This document shows positions 45,052 through 54,095 of a DNA stretch of 64,000 nt, in pieces. Both the position numbers and the translations under genes were made by a program. The notes below the pieces were generated by a model. It saw only the letters and a list, made by a program, of their open reading frames with translations. It made no database searches and had not been told where the DNA came from. Numbering within the stretch: the stretch's first letter is position 1; each line of letters starts with the position of its first letter. Origin of the DNA: Enterococcus moraviensis ATCC BAA-383 (GTDB lineage: Bacteria > Bacillota > Bacilli > Lactobacillales > Enterococcaceae); the NCBI RefSeq assembly GCF_000407445.1, contig NZ_ASWB01000001.1, positions 186,001-250,000 on the forward strand, written 5' to 3'.

Positions 45052-46812
45052 TTATTCATTTTTGGGTAATTTTACTATAAAGGTAGAGCCTAAACCTAAA
45101 TGACTATCAATTGAAACGGTTCCGCCTAATAGTTCAGTGTAATTGTGTACGATAGACAAACCTAAACCAGTTCCACCGGAATGACGACTTCTAGCCTTAT
45201 CCACTCGATAGAAGCGCTCAAAGATCCGTTCTTGATCTTTTGGACTGATACCAATACCCAAATCCTTCACGCTAAAGAAGAACATATCAGAATAACCAAA
45301 ATCAATAGTGATTGTTCCCTCAGTCTGAGAATATTGAATAGCATTTTCAATCAAGTTTTTAACAATTGGATAAAAAACTTCATACTTGGTTATATAACGT
45401 ATGCTGTCATCACCAAGTATTTCAATCGTTAAACTCTTTTCTGCAATCGTTCTACGATAAGAGCGCAAAATCTCTTGAACAAATGGCAATAAGATGACCT
45501 CTTGATCGTCATACGATATATTTTTCCCATCACGAGACAACTGCAAAATCTCTTGAATGAGTTGCTGCAAGCGTAAAGCGTCGTTTTGCATGATTTCTAA
45601 AAATTGCGTCAACGTTTCAGGATCATCTTTGGCTCCATCTAATAACGTTTCAGTAAATCCTAATAGAGAAGTAACAGGCGTTTTTAATTCATGTGAAACA
45701 TTACTAACAAAATCTTTTTGCATTTTTTCCAGCTGTCTGACTCGAGTTAAATCATAAGCGATTCCAAGAACTTGATAATCATTGCCATCTTCTTCTATGA
45801 AACGTAAGGACATGTCTAAAATCGTTTCGTTTAATGTATCTGTGAGTTTGATTTCTTGATGAATAGAGCTTTTCTCAGTAATAACTTGATGGATCAAATG
45901 AATCAAGGCAGGTTCTTTGATTACTTCAAAATAATCATTTCCAGCATCACGTTCCTTGAGCATTAAAATAGTGGCCATTTTAGGATTGATCAGTTGTAAC
46001 TTCCCATCAACATCAATAATAAAGACACCAATCATCAATTCATCTAATAATGCGTGAAATTGTTCATCAGTAGAAGTATACGCTAAATAAGTCTGGCTCA
46101 TTTGTTGACTCAAAAGATTGACCGTTTGGTATAGCTCGTTCCATTCAGGAGAGTCCTGGATAATTGAGCGTGCTTCGTCAGGATACTGCACGATTTTTTT
46201 TAGTACGGGCAAGACCGTTACCAAAGGTTCATTTTTCTGATGAAGTAATAAAAATACAAATGCTGTAATAATTAAAAATAAAAGCCCGAACGTAAACAAA
46301 ATATATCGTCTAAACGATTGAATACTGTTAGAAAATTGTGTTGTTTCTTCTGACATTCGAAGGATTCCAATCAGTTCACCCTCTTTTTCGACAGGTAAGG
46401 CCAAATAAAGCAGCTCTTCCTTCAAAGTGGCACTTTTTCTTAAAGCAGAACCAAAGTCTGCCCCAGAAAGAATCGCTTTAATTTCAGGTCGATTACTTCT
46501 AGATTCGTGAAGAGTAGAATCAATACTATCGTAAAAAATAGTGCCTTGAGCAGTCATCAACGTTAGACGCTCATTTTTATCAGTTGCATAATGAGCAATG
46601 AGTTTTTTTTCTTGATCTGAAAAATGTTCAGTTGTGAATAAGTCATAGGAAAGCTGATCAAGTATCAGATTTCCTTTTTTTTGTAAATATTCTTCTTGTT
46701 GTGCTAATAATTCCTTTTTAAAAAAATAATTTGTTAAAAAAATACTCCCCACAAATAAGGCAATCATCATCATTCCGACTAACCAATATTCAATGCGTTG
46801 GCGTTTTTTCAT
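45052..46812 (-). CDS. phoR: phosphate-sensing histidine kinase
   Basis: The 586-residue protein has transmembrane helix 1 (about 11-31), an extracellular sensor domain (33-168), helix 2 (about 170-190), a linker, and a PAS domain (about 250-355, MIGVFIIDVDGKLQLINP). HisKA follows with His374 in NVSHELKTPVTSLLGF, then the ATPase domain with NLIENAIQYS, DLGIGISPKDQERIFERFYR and GGTGLGLSIV. This is the PhoR/WalK-like layout. It overlaps phoP by four bases. Confidence 0.92.
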   Translation of the reverse strand: MKKRQRIEYWLVGMMMIALFVGSIFLTNYFFKKELLAQQEEYLQKKGNLILDQLSYDLFTTEHFSDQEKKLIAHYATDKNERLTLMTAQGTIFYDSIDSTLHESRSNRPEIKAILSGADFGSALRKSATLKEELLYLALPVEKEGELIGILRMSEETTQFSNSIQSFRRYILFTFGLLFLIITAFVFLLLHQKNEPLVTVLPVLKKIVQYPDEARSIIQDSPEWNELYQTVNLLSQQMSQTYLAYTSTDEQFHALLDELMIGVFIIDVDGKLQLINPKMATILMLKERDAGNDYFEVIKEPALIHLIHQVITEKSSIHQEIKLTDTLNETILDMSLRFIEEDGNDYQVLGIAYDLTRVRQLEKMQKDFVSNVSHELKTPVTSLLGFTETLLDGAKDDPETLTQFLEIMQNDALRLQQLIQEILQLSRDGKNISYDDQEVILLPFVQEILRSYRRTIAEKSLTIEILGDDSIRYITKYEVFYPIVKNLIENAIQYSQTEGTITIDFGYSDMFFFSVKDLGIGISPKDQERIFERFYRVDKARSRHSGGTGLGLSIVHNYTELLGGTVSIDSHLGLGSTFIVKLPKNE

Positions 46813-47522
46813 TTTTGTGGCTCCTGAAAACGATAACCGAAGCCTCTAACCGTTACCAAATAAGCAGGTCGTTTAGGATCAATTTCGATTTTGTCTCTTA
46901 AATGACTAACATGAACATCGACGATGCGGCTTTGACCAGCAAAATCATAGTTCCAAATTCGATCAAGTAATGTATCGCGATCAATGACTCGACCTTTACG
47001 TTTAATGAAGTAGACTAACAACTCAAACTCTTTTGGTGTCAGCTCGATTTTCTTGCCACGCACGCGCACTTCATAATTTTGTTCATCTACGATGATTTCT
47101 CCCAAGACTAAAGGAGCTTTTGGTGTTTCATTAAATTCTTCTGTTTTGTTTGATGCAGGTTTTAGACGACGAAAGATAGCTTTCATCCTAGCTAAAACTT
47201 CTCTAGGACTAAATGGTTTTGTTAAATAATCGTCTGCACCGATTTCTAATCCAATGATTTTGTCAACCTGATCATCTTTAGCAGTCAATATCAAAATAGG
47301 GGTATCGATTTTTTCTCTACGTAACGATTTTGTGATTTCTAAGCCATCCATATTTGGCAACATAACATCCAAGATAATAAAATCAAAGTGATTAGACAAT
47401 GCTAATTCATAGCCAGTTAATCCATCAAAGGCTGTTGTTACGTCATAGCCGTCTTTTTCTAAATTAAATGTCAACAATGTTACGATAGAAGGTTCATCGT
47501 CGACAACGAGTACTTTTTTCAT
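46809..47522 (-). CDS. phoP: phosphate-response regulator PhoP
   Basis: The 237-residue OmpR-family regulator has an acidic pocket VVDDEP, phospho-acceptor Asp52 in IILDVMLPNMDG, Thr in ILTAKDDQVD, Lys in YLTKPFSPRE and a C-terminal winged helix ending VDVHVSHLRDKIEIDPKRPA. It is transcribed first, with phoR overlapping its 3' end. The nearby pstS promoter with direct repeats is a likely target, which supports PhoP over other OmpR-type names. Confidence 0.92.
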   Translation of the reverse strand: MKKVLVVDDEPSIVTLLTFNLEKDGYDVTTAFDGLTGYELALSNHFDFIILDVMLPNMDGLEITKSLRREKIDTPILILTAKDDQVDKIIGLEIGADDYLTKPFSPREVLARMKAIFRRLKPASNKTEEFNETPKAPLVLGEIIVDEQNYEVRVRGKKIELTPKEFELLVYFIKRKGRVIDRDTLLDRIWNYDFAGQSRIVDVHVSHLRDKIEIDPKRPAYLVTVRGFGYRFQEPQK

Positions 47523-47668
47523 TCAGTTGGCTCCCTTTTAATACGAAATAAACACACCATTATTTTATCATAGTTTTACAACGATCAAAAACTTTATGGA
47601 ATGTTTCTAAAACTACTTTCAAAGCAAAAGAAATGGTATAATAATAAAGATTGAAATGAGGGAAGCAA

Positions 47669-48136
47669 ATGATTGGGATAAGCGCATGTCTTGGCGGTGT
47701 TTGTTGTCGATATGACGGCCAAGCAAAAGAAATTACGGCTTTAAAGAAGTTAGTAGAAAATGGCCAAGCAATGCTTGTTTGTCCAGAAGTCATGGGGGGC
47801 TTACCAATTCCTCGTGAACCTGCTGAAATTAGTGGGGGAGATGGCTTTGATGTTTGGGAGAATAAAGCGAAGGTTATCACGAATACAGGAGACGATGTGA
47901 CTAATCTATTCAAACAAGGAGCAATTACGGCCTATCAAAAGCTCATAGAAAATGATATTAAAACCATTATTTTAAAAGAAAAGAGTCCATCTTGTGGAAG
48001 TCTTGGGATTTATGATGGCACCTTTTCAGGCAATCATCGCAAAGGACCAGGTGTTGCGACAGCTTACTTTTTATCTAAAGGTCTCAAGGTGATTTCAGAA
48101 AATGAATGGAGAACAGTGGTCGAACACGAGGAATAA
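47669..48136 (+). CDS. DUF523 family protein
   Basis: The 155-residue protein carries the conserved cysteine pattern of the family: ISACLGGVCCRYDG, LVCPEVMGGLPIPREPAEI and KEKSPSCGSLGIYDG. The Cys clusters suggest metal or Fe-S binding, and the PRxPAEI motif is invariant in relatives. The biochemical function is not established. Divergent from phoP. The 195 bases downstream to ylxM hold only the ylxM promoter and no convincing gene. Confidence 0.85.
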   Translation: MIGISACLGGVCCRYDGQAKEITALKKLVENGQAMLVCPEVMGGLPIPREPAEISGGDGFDVWENKAKVITNTGDDVTNLFKQGAITAYQKLIENDIKTIILKEKSPSCGSLGIYDGTFSGNHRKGPGVATAYFLSKGLKVISENEWRTVVEHEE

Positions 48137-48273
48137 TGCTATCAGAAAATAAAGCATTAAACGTTTTTGATGGGAATAGTCAGCAAGATAGGATCCAATA
48201 GTTTTTTTCTAAATATGATTTTTATACAAATGAACAAATATTAAAAAAATCATCGAAAATCAGATAAGAACTA

Positions 48274-48302
48274 TTGACTAATCACTCTGAAATCGGTAAC
48301 CT
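48274..48302 (+). promoter_or_regulatory. promoter of ylxM-ffh
   Basis: The -35 TTGACT (48274-48279), 17-base spacer and -10 TAACCT (48297-48302), about 30 bases before the ylxM start. Confidence 0.68.
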
Positions 48303-48331
48303 AAAAGGGATTGAAGATAGGAGTAACAACT

Positions 48332-48670
48332 ATGGAAATTGAGAAAACCAATCGAATGAATGCGCTGTTTGAATTCTACTCCACTTTATTGACAGAAAAA
48401 CAAATGAATTACATGGAGATGTATTACGCAGATGATTTTTCATTAGGCGAAATCGCAGAAGAATACGACATTAGCCGCCAAGCGGTTTATGACAATATCA
48501 AACGGACAGAAAAAATTTTAGAAGAGTATGAAAAAAAACTTCATCTTTTTTCTGATTATATCGTGCGTGGAGAATTACTAGAATCATTAAAAAAATACGC
48601 GAGTGAAACCTATCCAAAAGATACAACAATCATAAAGTATATAGAACAAATACAAGAAGTAGAGGAATGA
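48332..48670 (+). CDS. ylxM: YlxM, helix-turn-helix partner of the signal recognition particle
   Basis: The 112-residue protein resembles a sigma-70 region 4 helix-turn-helix ([33 protein letters not shown]) with a coiled C-terminus. YlxM always accompanies ffh in Firmicutes and modulates SRP GTPase activity in streptococci. ATG 48332 follows ATAGGAGT; the in-frame TTG at 48311 is upstream of that site and unlikely. ffh starts 4 bases after its stop. Confidence 0.93.
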   Translation: MEIEKTNRMNALFEFYSTLLTEKQMNYMEMYYADDFSLGEIAEEYDISRQAVYDNIKRTEKILEEYEKKLHLFSDYIVRGELLESLKKYASETYPKDTTIIKYIEQIQEVEE

Positions 48671-48674
48671 GATT

Positions 48675-50093
48675 ATGGCTTTTGAAAGTTTAACAGACCG
48701 CCTACAACAGGCGATGAGCAAATTACGTCGTAAAGGAAAAGTATCTGAAGCTGACGTAAAAGAAATGATGAGAGAGATCCGTTTGGCTTTATTGGAAGCC
48801 GATGTAAATTTACAAGTCGTTAAAGATTTTACAAAACGTGTTCGTGAACGTGCGGTGGGTGTTGAAGTTCTTGAAAGCTTATCACCAGCGCAACAAATCG
48901 TTAAAATTGTTGATGAAGAATTAACAGCGACATTAGGAACAGAGACTGTCGGGTTGAACAAATCAGAACGTATTCCAACTGTGATTATGATGGTTGGGTT
49001 ACAAGGTGCTGGTAAAACAACTTTCGGTGGTAAGTTAGCGAATCACTTGATCAAAACTGAAAATGCTCGTCCATTGATGATTGCAGCCGATGTTTATCGT
49101 CCTGCTGCGATCGATCAACTGAAAGTATTAGGACAACAATTAGATGTTCCTGTTTTTGATATGGGAACAGATACTAATCCTGTTGAAATTGTTCGCCAAG
49201 GGATGGAATTAGCAAAAGAAAAGAAAAATGATTATGTCTTGATTGATACAGCAGGTCGTCTGCATATTGACGAAACATTGATGGATGAGCTAAAGCAAAT
49301 CAAAGAAATAGCTCAACCGGATGATATTTTACTTGTAGTTGATGCCATGACAGGGCAAGATGCAGTCAATGTTGCTGATAGTTTTAATCAACAACTAGGA
49401 ATCACTGGTGTTGTCATCACGAAACTTGATGGGGATACCCGTGGCGGTGCAGCGCTTTCTATCCGTTCTGTCACTGGAGCACCGATCAAATTCATCGGTT
49501 CAGGTGAAAAACTGACTGATTTAGAAATTTTCCATCCAGACCGTATGTCCAGCCGTATTTTAGGCATGGGGGATATGCTAACACTGATCGAAAAAGCTCA
49601 ACAAGATTATGACGAGAAAAAAGCTGAAGAACTTGCTGTAAAAATGAAAGAAAACAGCTTTGATTTCAATGATTTTATTGAACAGTTAGATCAGGTAATG
49701 GGTATGGGGCCAATCGAAGATTTACTTAAAATGATTCCTGGAATGAACAATATGCCTGGATTAGAGAATGTTAAAGTCGATCCTAAAGATGTTGCCCGCA
49801 AAAAGGCTATGGTTCTTTCAATGACACCAGCAGAAAGAGAAAATCCAGACTTATTGAACCCTAGTCGCCGTCGTCGGATTGCTGCCGGATCAGGAAATAA
49901 TGTCGTTGAAGTTAACCGAATGATCAAGCAGTTTAAAGAATCTAAAAAAATGATGCAGCAAATGTCTAAAGGAAATATGGACATTCCAGGCATGGATCAA
50001 ATGCTTGGTGGAGGCATTAAAGGAAAACTTGGAAAAATGGCCATGAACCGTATGGTTAAGAAAAACAAGAAAAAGAAAAAGAAGAAAAAATAA
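48675..50093 (+). CDS. ffh: signal recognition particle protein Ffh
   Basis: The 472-residue GTPase has an N domain, a G domain with GLQGAGKTTFGGKLA, DTAGRLHID, TKLDGDTRGGAAL and the insertion box. A Met-rich M domain (from about residue 300) binds 4.5S RNA and signal sequences, with RRRRIAAGSG as the RNA-binding helix-turn-helix. It ends in a run of lysines encoded by AAG/AAA codons. Together with 4.5S RNA it targets nascent membrane proteins to FtsY. Confidence 0.97.
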   Translation: MAFESLTDRLQQAMSKLRRKGKVSEADVKEMMREIRLALLEADVNLQVVKDFTKRVRERAVGVEVLESLSPAQQIVKIVDEELTATLGTETVGLNKSERIPTVIMMVGLQGAGKTTFGGKLANHLIKTENARPLMIAADVYRPAAIDQLKVLGQQLDVPVFDMGTDTNPVEIVRQGMELAKEKKNDYVLIDTAGRLHIDETLMDELKQIKEIAQPDDILLVVDAMTGQDAVNVADSFNQQLGITGVVITKLDGDTRGGAALSIRSVTGAPIKFIGSGEKLTDLEIFHPDRMSSRILGMGDMLTLIEKAQQDYDEKKAEELAVKMKENSFDFNDFIEQLDQVMGMGPIEDLLKMIPGMNNMPGLENVKVDPKDVARKKAMVLSMTPAERENPDLLNPSRRRRIAAGSGNNVVEVNRMIKQFKESKKMMQQMSKGNMDIPGMDQMLGGGIKGKLGKMAMNRMVKKNKKKKKKKK

Positions 50094-50096
50094 GTC

Positions 50097-50140
50097 AAAA
50101 AAAGTTGAGCAAAGCCATTAGGCTATGCTCAACTTTTTTT
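50097..50140. terminator. bidirectional terminator after ffh
   Basis: AAAAAAAGTTGAGCA (50097-50111) pairs with TGCTCAACTTTTTTT (50126-50140), with an inner AGCC/GGCT stem. Confidence 0.92.
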
Positions 50141-50156
50141 GACTAGTAATTTGAAA

Positions 50157-51326
50157 CTATGTTCGAACGTTATTATTTTTTAGTGTCTGTTTTATATGAC
50201 TGATTGATCCATGAAACTCTTTTCTAAAAATAAGATAAATTCCAATTATAGCAGTGATTATGGCATAAATTAACAAACCTGGAATAGGAGAAGTGCCATC
50301 CTCATAGAGGTAATATCCTCGACTAAAAACAAGAACTATGGGTACATATAGTGTCATAGCAATGATCACAGGTAGTTTAAGTCCATCAAACAGCAGGTAT
50401 TTTCCTTTTTTCTCCAAAGTGAGTGTTTGGAATAGATAGGAACCAAAAATCAATAAAAGGAGCGATAACATTACAGTGAAAACGATAGGAAGAGTAGAAA
50501 TAGGATCTTTTGTAATTGAATAATTAAAAAATCTATTCGTCACATAGATATCAGTTGACGTTTTCGTAAAATAATACCACGCATTTATGACAGCGGCAAT
50601 AAAATATTCGAATGATGCACAAAATCCCAAAGCAGTCAGAGGGCCTAAAATAATATTTCCTGTCACTAATCCGATAAATGTTGCAGTAAAGTAATAGATG
50701 ATGCATGTTGTCCAGCTAGCTAAAACATTCATTGCCAATTGTGCTAAGCTAATATTGACATACTCAGATGGGATGCTCAGTGTAATAATTCCGATAAAAA
50801 GAATTTTGGCTAAGAGTACGCTAAGTAAAATGGGGATCGAGATCAATGCAAACTTCGAAAAATAAATCCTACGTTTAGAAACGCCTAATGAAAAAAGAAA
50901 TTCATTGAATGATGTCTTTAAATCAACAAAAAACATTAAGAACCCAGCCGATACAATAACCACCAACAAAAGAAGTGAATTTTCGTTAAAATACATTGTA
51001 TAATAAGTGGTATTATGTTTTGAATCAGTCGTTATGTTTCCTTGTTCATCATAAGAATTTGTTTGATTAAATAGACTTAATCCTTCTTTTTTATCTAAAT
51101 TTTCCCGTTCTTTAAACGATAACCCTTTGAATTTTGGATTCTCTTCTTCTGAAACTTCGCTCAAATCCTTTTGGTATTGCTCAGAATTGTAATAGTTTTG
51201 CATGTATTTCCACTGATTGACATCTTGGATTCCTTTATATCCATAAAACAATACAATAGAAAGGCTAGTAATGATCAATACAAGTCCATAACGCTTTTTT
51301 AAAATAGTCATTAATTGTTTATTCAT
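50157..51326 (-). CDS. ABC-2 type transporter permease
   Basis: The 389-residue membrane protein has a first helix at about 14-30, an extracellular loop of about 85 residues (MQNYYNSEQYQKDLSEVSEE onward) and at least six later helices grouped in two halves. This is the layout of permeases in YtrA/GntR-linked ABC cassettes. FNEFLFSLGVSKRRIYFSKF is the usual cytoplasmic coupling loop. Its start overlaps the ATPase stop by four bases. Such cassettes often respond to cell-wall or membrane stress; the substrate is unknown. Confidence 0.82.
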   Translation of the reverse strand: MNKQLMTILKKRYGLVLIITSLSIVLFYGYKGIQDVNQWKYMQNYYNSEQYQKDLSEVSEEENPKFKGLSFKERENLDKKEGLSLFNQTNSYDEQGNITTDSKHNTTYYTMYFNENSLLLLVVIVSAGFLMFFVDLKTSFNEFLFSLGVSKRRIYFSKFALISIPILLSVLLAKILFIGIITLSIPSEYVNISLAQLAMNVLASWTTCIIYYFTATFIGLVTGNIILGPLTALGFCASFEYFIAAVINAWYYFTKTSTDIYVTNRFFNYSITKDPISTLPIVFTVMLSLLLLIFGSYLFQTLTLEKKGKYLLFDGLKLPVIIAMTLYVPIVLVFSRGYYLYEDGTSPIPGLLIYAIITAIIGIYLIFRKEFHGSISHIKQTLKNNNVRT

Positions 51327-52225
51327 AAAGATTCTCCTTGTAAAGAATAGTTCGTTACATCGTGTGCAAGATTCACTTCGAAAAGATCTTCTAACGTTAA
51401 AGGCAGCTCTTCAAATAAGATAGGGTACTCATTTTGAATGGCTAGTTCCAATGTTTCTGTATAGTTTTCAAAGATTGCTGTAACAACACGTCCTTGAATA
51501 TGGAGCAGTCGGCTGTTCTCTTTAATAAATGCTGGAACTTTTTTTGTTTTGAAAACCATTTGGATTTTACGCGCATTTTCTCTTAGTGCTTCTAAATGAT
51601 AATCAAGTTTGATTTGGTTTCTCTTTAGAATCAATGCTCGATCGATAATACTTTCTAGCTCATTTAAATTGTGCGAAGAGATGGTGATCGAGCGATTATT
51701 TTCACTGACATCATCCAAAAGAATGCCTAAGATGTTTTTTTTGACAATCAGATCTAATCCATCTAATGGTTCATCTAGTAAAAGATAATCTGCATTAGAA
51801 CAAATGGCTAAAATTATTTTATAAAGCCCTTGCATCCCTTTTGACATCGAACCGTATTTGAAGGTAGGCTTCAACTCATTAGCCTTTGTTAAATGTAAAT
51901 ATTTTTCTTTATCAAAGCCTGCATATGCATTTTGATAGAATTCGAGTAATTTATTCAGTGTATATCCAGAAAGAAAATTATATTGCTCATCTATATAAAA
52001 AATCTTCTGTTTGAGTAGTTTGTTTGTCTGGATATCCTCGTGATTGATAAAAATCATTCCTTTATCAAATTCATAATGACCTGCAAGTAATCTAAAGAAA
52101 GTGGTTTTCCCAGAACCATTTCGACCAATCAAACCAGTGATTTCCCCTTGATTCAGCGTCAAGTTTATATCGTTTAAAATGATCTTATGATCAATTGTTT
52201 TTACTAAATTTTCTATTTTCATCAT
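51323..52225 (-). CDS. ABC transporter ATP-binding protein (GntR-linked)
   Basis: The 300-residue ATPase has Walker A GRNGSGKTT, a signature-region variant YGSMSKGMQGLYKI (LSGGQ replaced, common in this subfamily), Walker B YLLLDEPLDGLD and H-loop ISSHNLNEL. About 80 residues follow the core domain, as in YtrB-type ATPases. It overlaps the regulator gene by one base and the permease by four, so the three genes are one transcript. Confidence 0.88.
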   Translation of the reverse strand: MMKIENLVKTIDHKIILNDINLTLNQGEITGLIGRNGSGKTTFFRLLAGHYEFDKGMIFINHEDIQTNKLLKQKIFYIDEQYNFLSGYTLNKLLEFYQNAYAGFDKEKYLHLTKANELKPTFKYGSMSKGMQGLYKIILAICSNADYLLLDEPLDGLDLIVKKNILGILLDDVSENNRSITISSHNLNELESIIDRALILKRNQIKLDYHLEALRENARKIQMVFKTKKVPAFIKENSRLLHIQGRVVTAIFENYTETLELAIQNEYPILFEELPLTLEDLFEVNLAHDVTNYSLQGESL

Positions 52226-52605
52226 TACTCTCCCTTCAAGTGCTGATAACTTTCATCCAACCATTGGCACATCTCTTCTTTTTGAACATTTAAGTAGTTT
52301 GCATCAATTATTAACTCATCAAATTTCTTTTTTATTTTTTGAATTTGATATTCATCTCTTAGAGTGGTATCGATTTTGTTTACATACGTTCCTTTGCCTT
52401 TTACTGTCACAATAACTTCTTGTGTTTCTAACAGTTTATAGGCTTTACTAACAGTGTTCGGGTTCATCATGAGTTGACGCGCCATTTCTCTAACAGAAGG
52501 AAGGCGATCTCCAGATTGCAATAATCCACTTAAAATGTCTTCTTTTATTCCCAACATTAGTTGTTCATAGTAAGGTTTACTACTTGTTTTATTAATAGAA
52601 ACCAT
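52225..52605 (-). CDS. GntR-family repressor, YtrA subfamily
   Basis: The 126-residue protein consists of a winged helix (LPSVREMARQLMMNPNTVSK, AYKLLETQEVIVTVKGKGTYV) plus a short dimerisation tail of about 50 residues, the YtrA type that controls its own ABC operon. The opening SSKPYYEQLMLGIKEDILSG is typical. It is the first gene of the operon and probably binds the palindrome over its promoter (52639-52657). Confidence 0.9.
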   Translation of the reverse strand: MVSINKTSSKPYYEQLMLGIKEDILSGLLQSGDRLPSVREMARQLMMNPNTVSKAYKLLETQEVIVTVKGKGTYVNKIDTTLRDEYQIQKIKKKFDELIIDANYLNVQKEEMCQWLDESYQHLKGE

Positions 52606-52638
52606 GATTCTCTCCTTTCTAAACGATGTGCTTGTTGT

Positions 52639-52672
52639 GTACTAGTATACATAGTACAGTTGGTTGTGTAAA
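52639..52672 (-). promoter_or_regulatory. promoter and GntR operator of the ABC cassette
   Basis: On the minus strand TTTACA (complement of 52667-52672), 17-base spacer and TATACT (complement of 52644-52649). The palindrome GTACTA-N7-TAGTAC (52639-52657) covers the -10. Confidence 0.78.
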
Positions 52673-52745
52673 CATTTTTTTTGAAATTTGCTAAAATAAG
52701 AAGAGTGCTAAAGGAATAAAATATTCGGTAAAGGAGGAGAGCTAG

Positions 52746-53306
52746 ATGAAGTCGCGTTGTACATGGGCGGAAGAAAATGAGAACATGAAACACTATCATG
52801 ATACAATTTGGGGTGTCCCTGTATATGATGATCAACGCTTGTTTAGAAAATTGATTTTAGATATCAACCAAGCAGGGCTAAGCTGGCAAACGATTTTAAA
52901 CAAGGCCCACCATTTTGATGAAGCTTTCGATGCGTTTGATATTGAAAAAGTAGCGAATTATGATGAGAAAAAAATTCAGACATTATTAGATAATCCGGGA
53001 ATTATTCGTAATCGGAGAAAAATCGAGGCCGCAATTCATAATGCAAAAATAGTCATTGAGATCCAAACTCAGTTTGGTTCGTTTTCAAACTATTTATGGT
53101 CATTTAATGCAAATAAAGTGCTAAAAAATTCTTATCAAAATCAATCGGAGATTCCAACTACAAATGAGTTGTCGGATCAGATAACAAAAGATTTGAAAAA
53201 GCGAGGTTTCAAATTTGTGGGAAGTACTATCGTATATGCTTTTTTAGAAGCTGTTGGATTGATCAATGATCATGTAGTAACTTGTTTTCGCTATGAAGAA
53301 GTATAA
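52746..53306 (+). CDS. tag: DNA-3-methyladenine glycosylase I
   Basis: The 186-residue protein shows the Tag pattern: RCTWAE with zinc Cys near the N-terminus, YHDTIWGVPVYDDQRLF with zinc His and the catalytic Glu/Asp region, GLSWQTILNK, IIRNRRKIEA and C-terminal GLINDHVVTCFR with the remaining His and Cys ligands. It excises 3-methyladenine from damaged DNA. The ribosome site AAAGGAGGAG precedes ATG. Divergent from the GntR cassette. Confidence 0.95.
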   Translation: MKSRCTWAEENENMKHYHDTIWGVPVYDDQRLFRKLILDINQAGLSWQTILNKAHHFDEAFDAFDIEKVANYDEKKIQTLLDNPGIIRNRRKIEAAIHNAKIVIEIQTQFGSFSNYLWSFNANKVLKNSYQNQSEIPTTNELSDQITKDLKKRGFKFVGSTIVYAFLEAVGLINDHVVTCFRYEEV

Positions 53307-53308
53307 TT

Positions 53309-53355
53309 AAAAGGTCTAATCAAGACCTACATCGTAGGAATGGATTAGACTTTTT
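53309..53355. terminator. terminator between tag and the FMN reductase gene
   Basis: AAAGGTCTAATC pairs with GATTAGACTTT across an inner CCTAC/GTAGG stem. A and T runs flank it, so it can serve both convergent genes. Confidence 0.8.
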
Positions 53356-53363
53356 GAGATAAA

Positions 53364-53915
53364 TCAACTATTTTTTTCTAAAAAAGCAATATAAGAATCA
53401 ATGATTACTTTGAAGAAATTCATTGTGTTTTCTGCAATTGTATCCTCTTCATTGATTAAATTGGCGATATTTCCAATGTAAGCTTCTGGCTGTTGTAAGG
53501 TAGGGACATTAAGAAATACAAGTGATTGACGCAAATGATGATTGGCTCCAAATGCACTTAATGCGCCAGGAGAAACACTGACAACTAAGCCGGGTTTGCC
53601 ATCCCAAACATTTTGACCATAAGGACGAGAACCAACATCTAATGCATTTTTTAAAACTGCAGGAACAGAGCGATTGTATTCTGGTGTGACAAAGACTAAA
53701 CCTGATAGTACTTTGACATCTTCTCTAAATTTTGTCCAAGCAACAGGTGGTGTTCCTTCATCATCCAAATCTTGGTTATACATAGCTAGGTCATTTAAAT
53801 CAATAAACACAGGTTCATATTCTTCTGGAAATAAACTAGAAAGAGCCATTGCTACTTTTTTACTATAGGAGCCTTTTCTTAAACTTCCCACAAAAATACC
53901 AATTTTCTTTTTCAT
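53364..53915 (-). CDS. NADPH-dependent FMN reductase
   Basis: The 183-residue flavodoxin-fold protein has KIGIFVGSLRKGSYSKKVA (phosphate loop) and FVTPEYNRSVPAVLKNALD, the hallmark of the FMN_red family (azoreductase/quinone reductase-like). GKPGLVVSVSPGALSAFGA is also typical. ATG 53915 follows GGAGGAA; the longer in-frame start at 53930 overlaps that site. Likely reduces quinones, azo dyes or flavins with NAD(P)H; the natural substrate is unknown. The 180 bases upstream hold only a weak hairpin. Confidence 0.9.
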   Translation of the reverse strand: MKKKIGIFVGSLRKGSYSKKVAMALSSLFPEEYEPVFIDLNDLAMYNQDLDDEGTPPVAWTKFREDVKVLSGLVFVTPEYNRSVPAVLKNALDVGSRPYGQNVWDGKPGLVVSVSPGALSAFGANHHLRQSLVFLNVPTLQQPEAYIGNIANLINEEDTIAENTMNFFKVIIDSYIAFLEKNS

Positions 53916-54095
53916 CAATGATTCCTCCATTCGATAAATAACATTGTTTATTTAATTTTAAGTCCAAAAAGTTATTTTTACAAGAATATTGAGTCGTTAC
54001 TCACATAAAAAAGGTGTGAGCAAATCAATGTTCAACAAGAAATATCCCATATATAATAAATGCCAACAAAACTTTAAAAAAGTGGAGGTGTCGTT

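Noticed and set aside
48139-48201. 21-codon frame after the DUF523 gene (MLSENKALNVFDG)
   Set aside because: Weak start context, no recognisable similarity and no conservation evidence; treated as non-coding.
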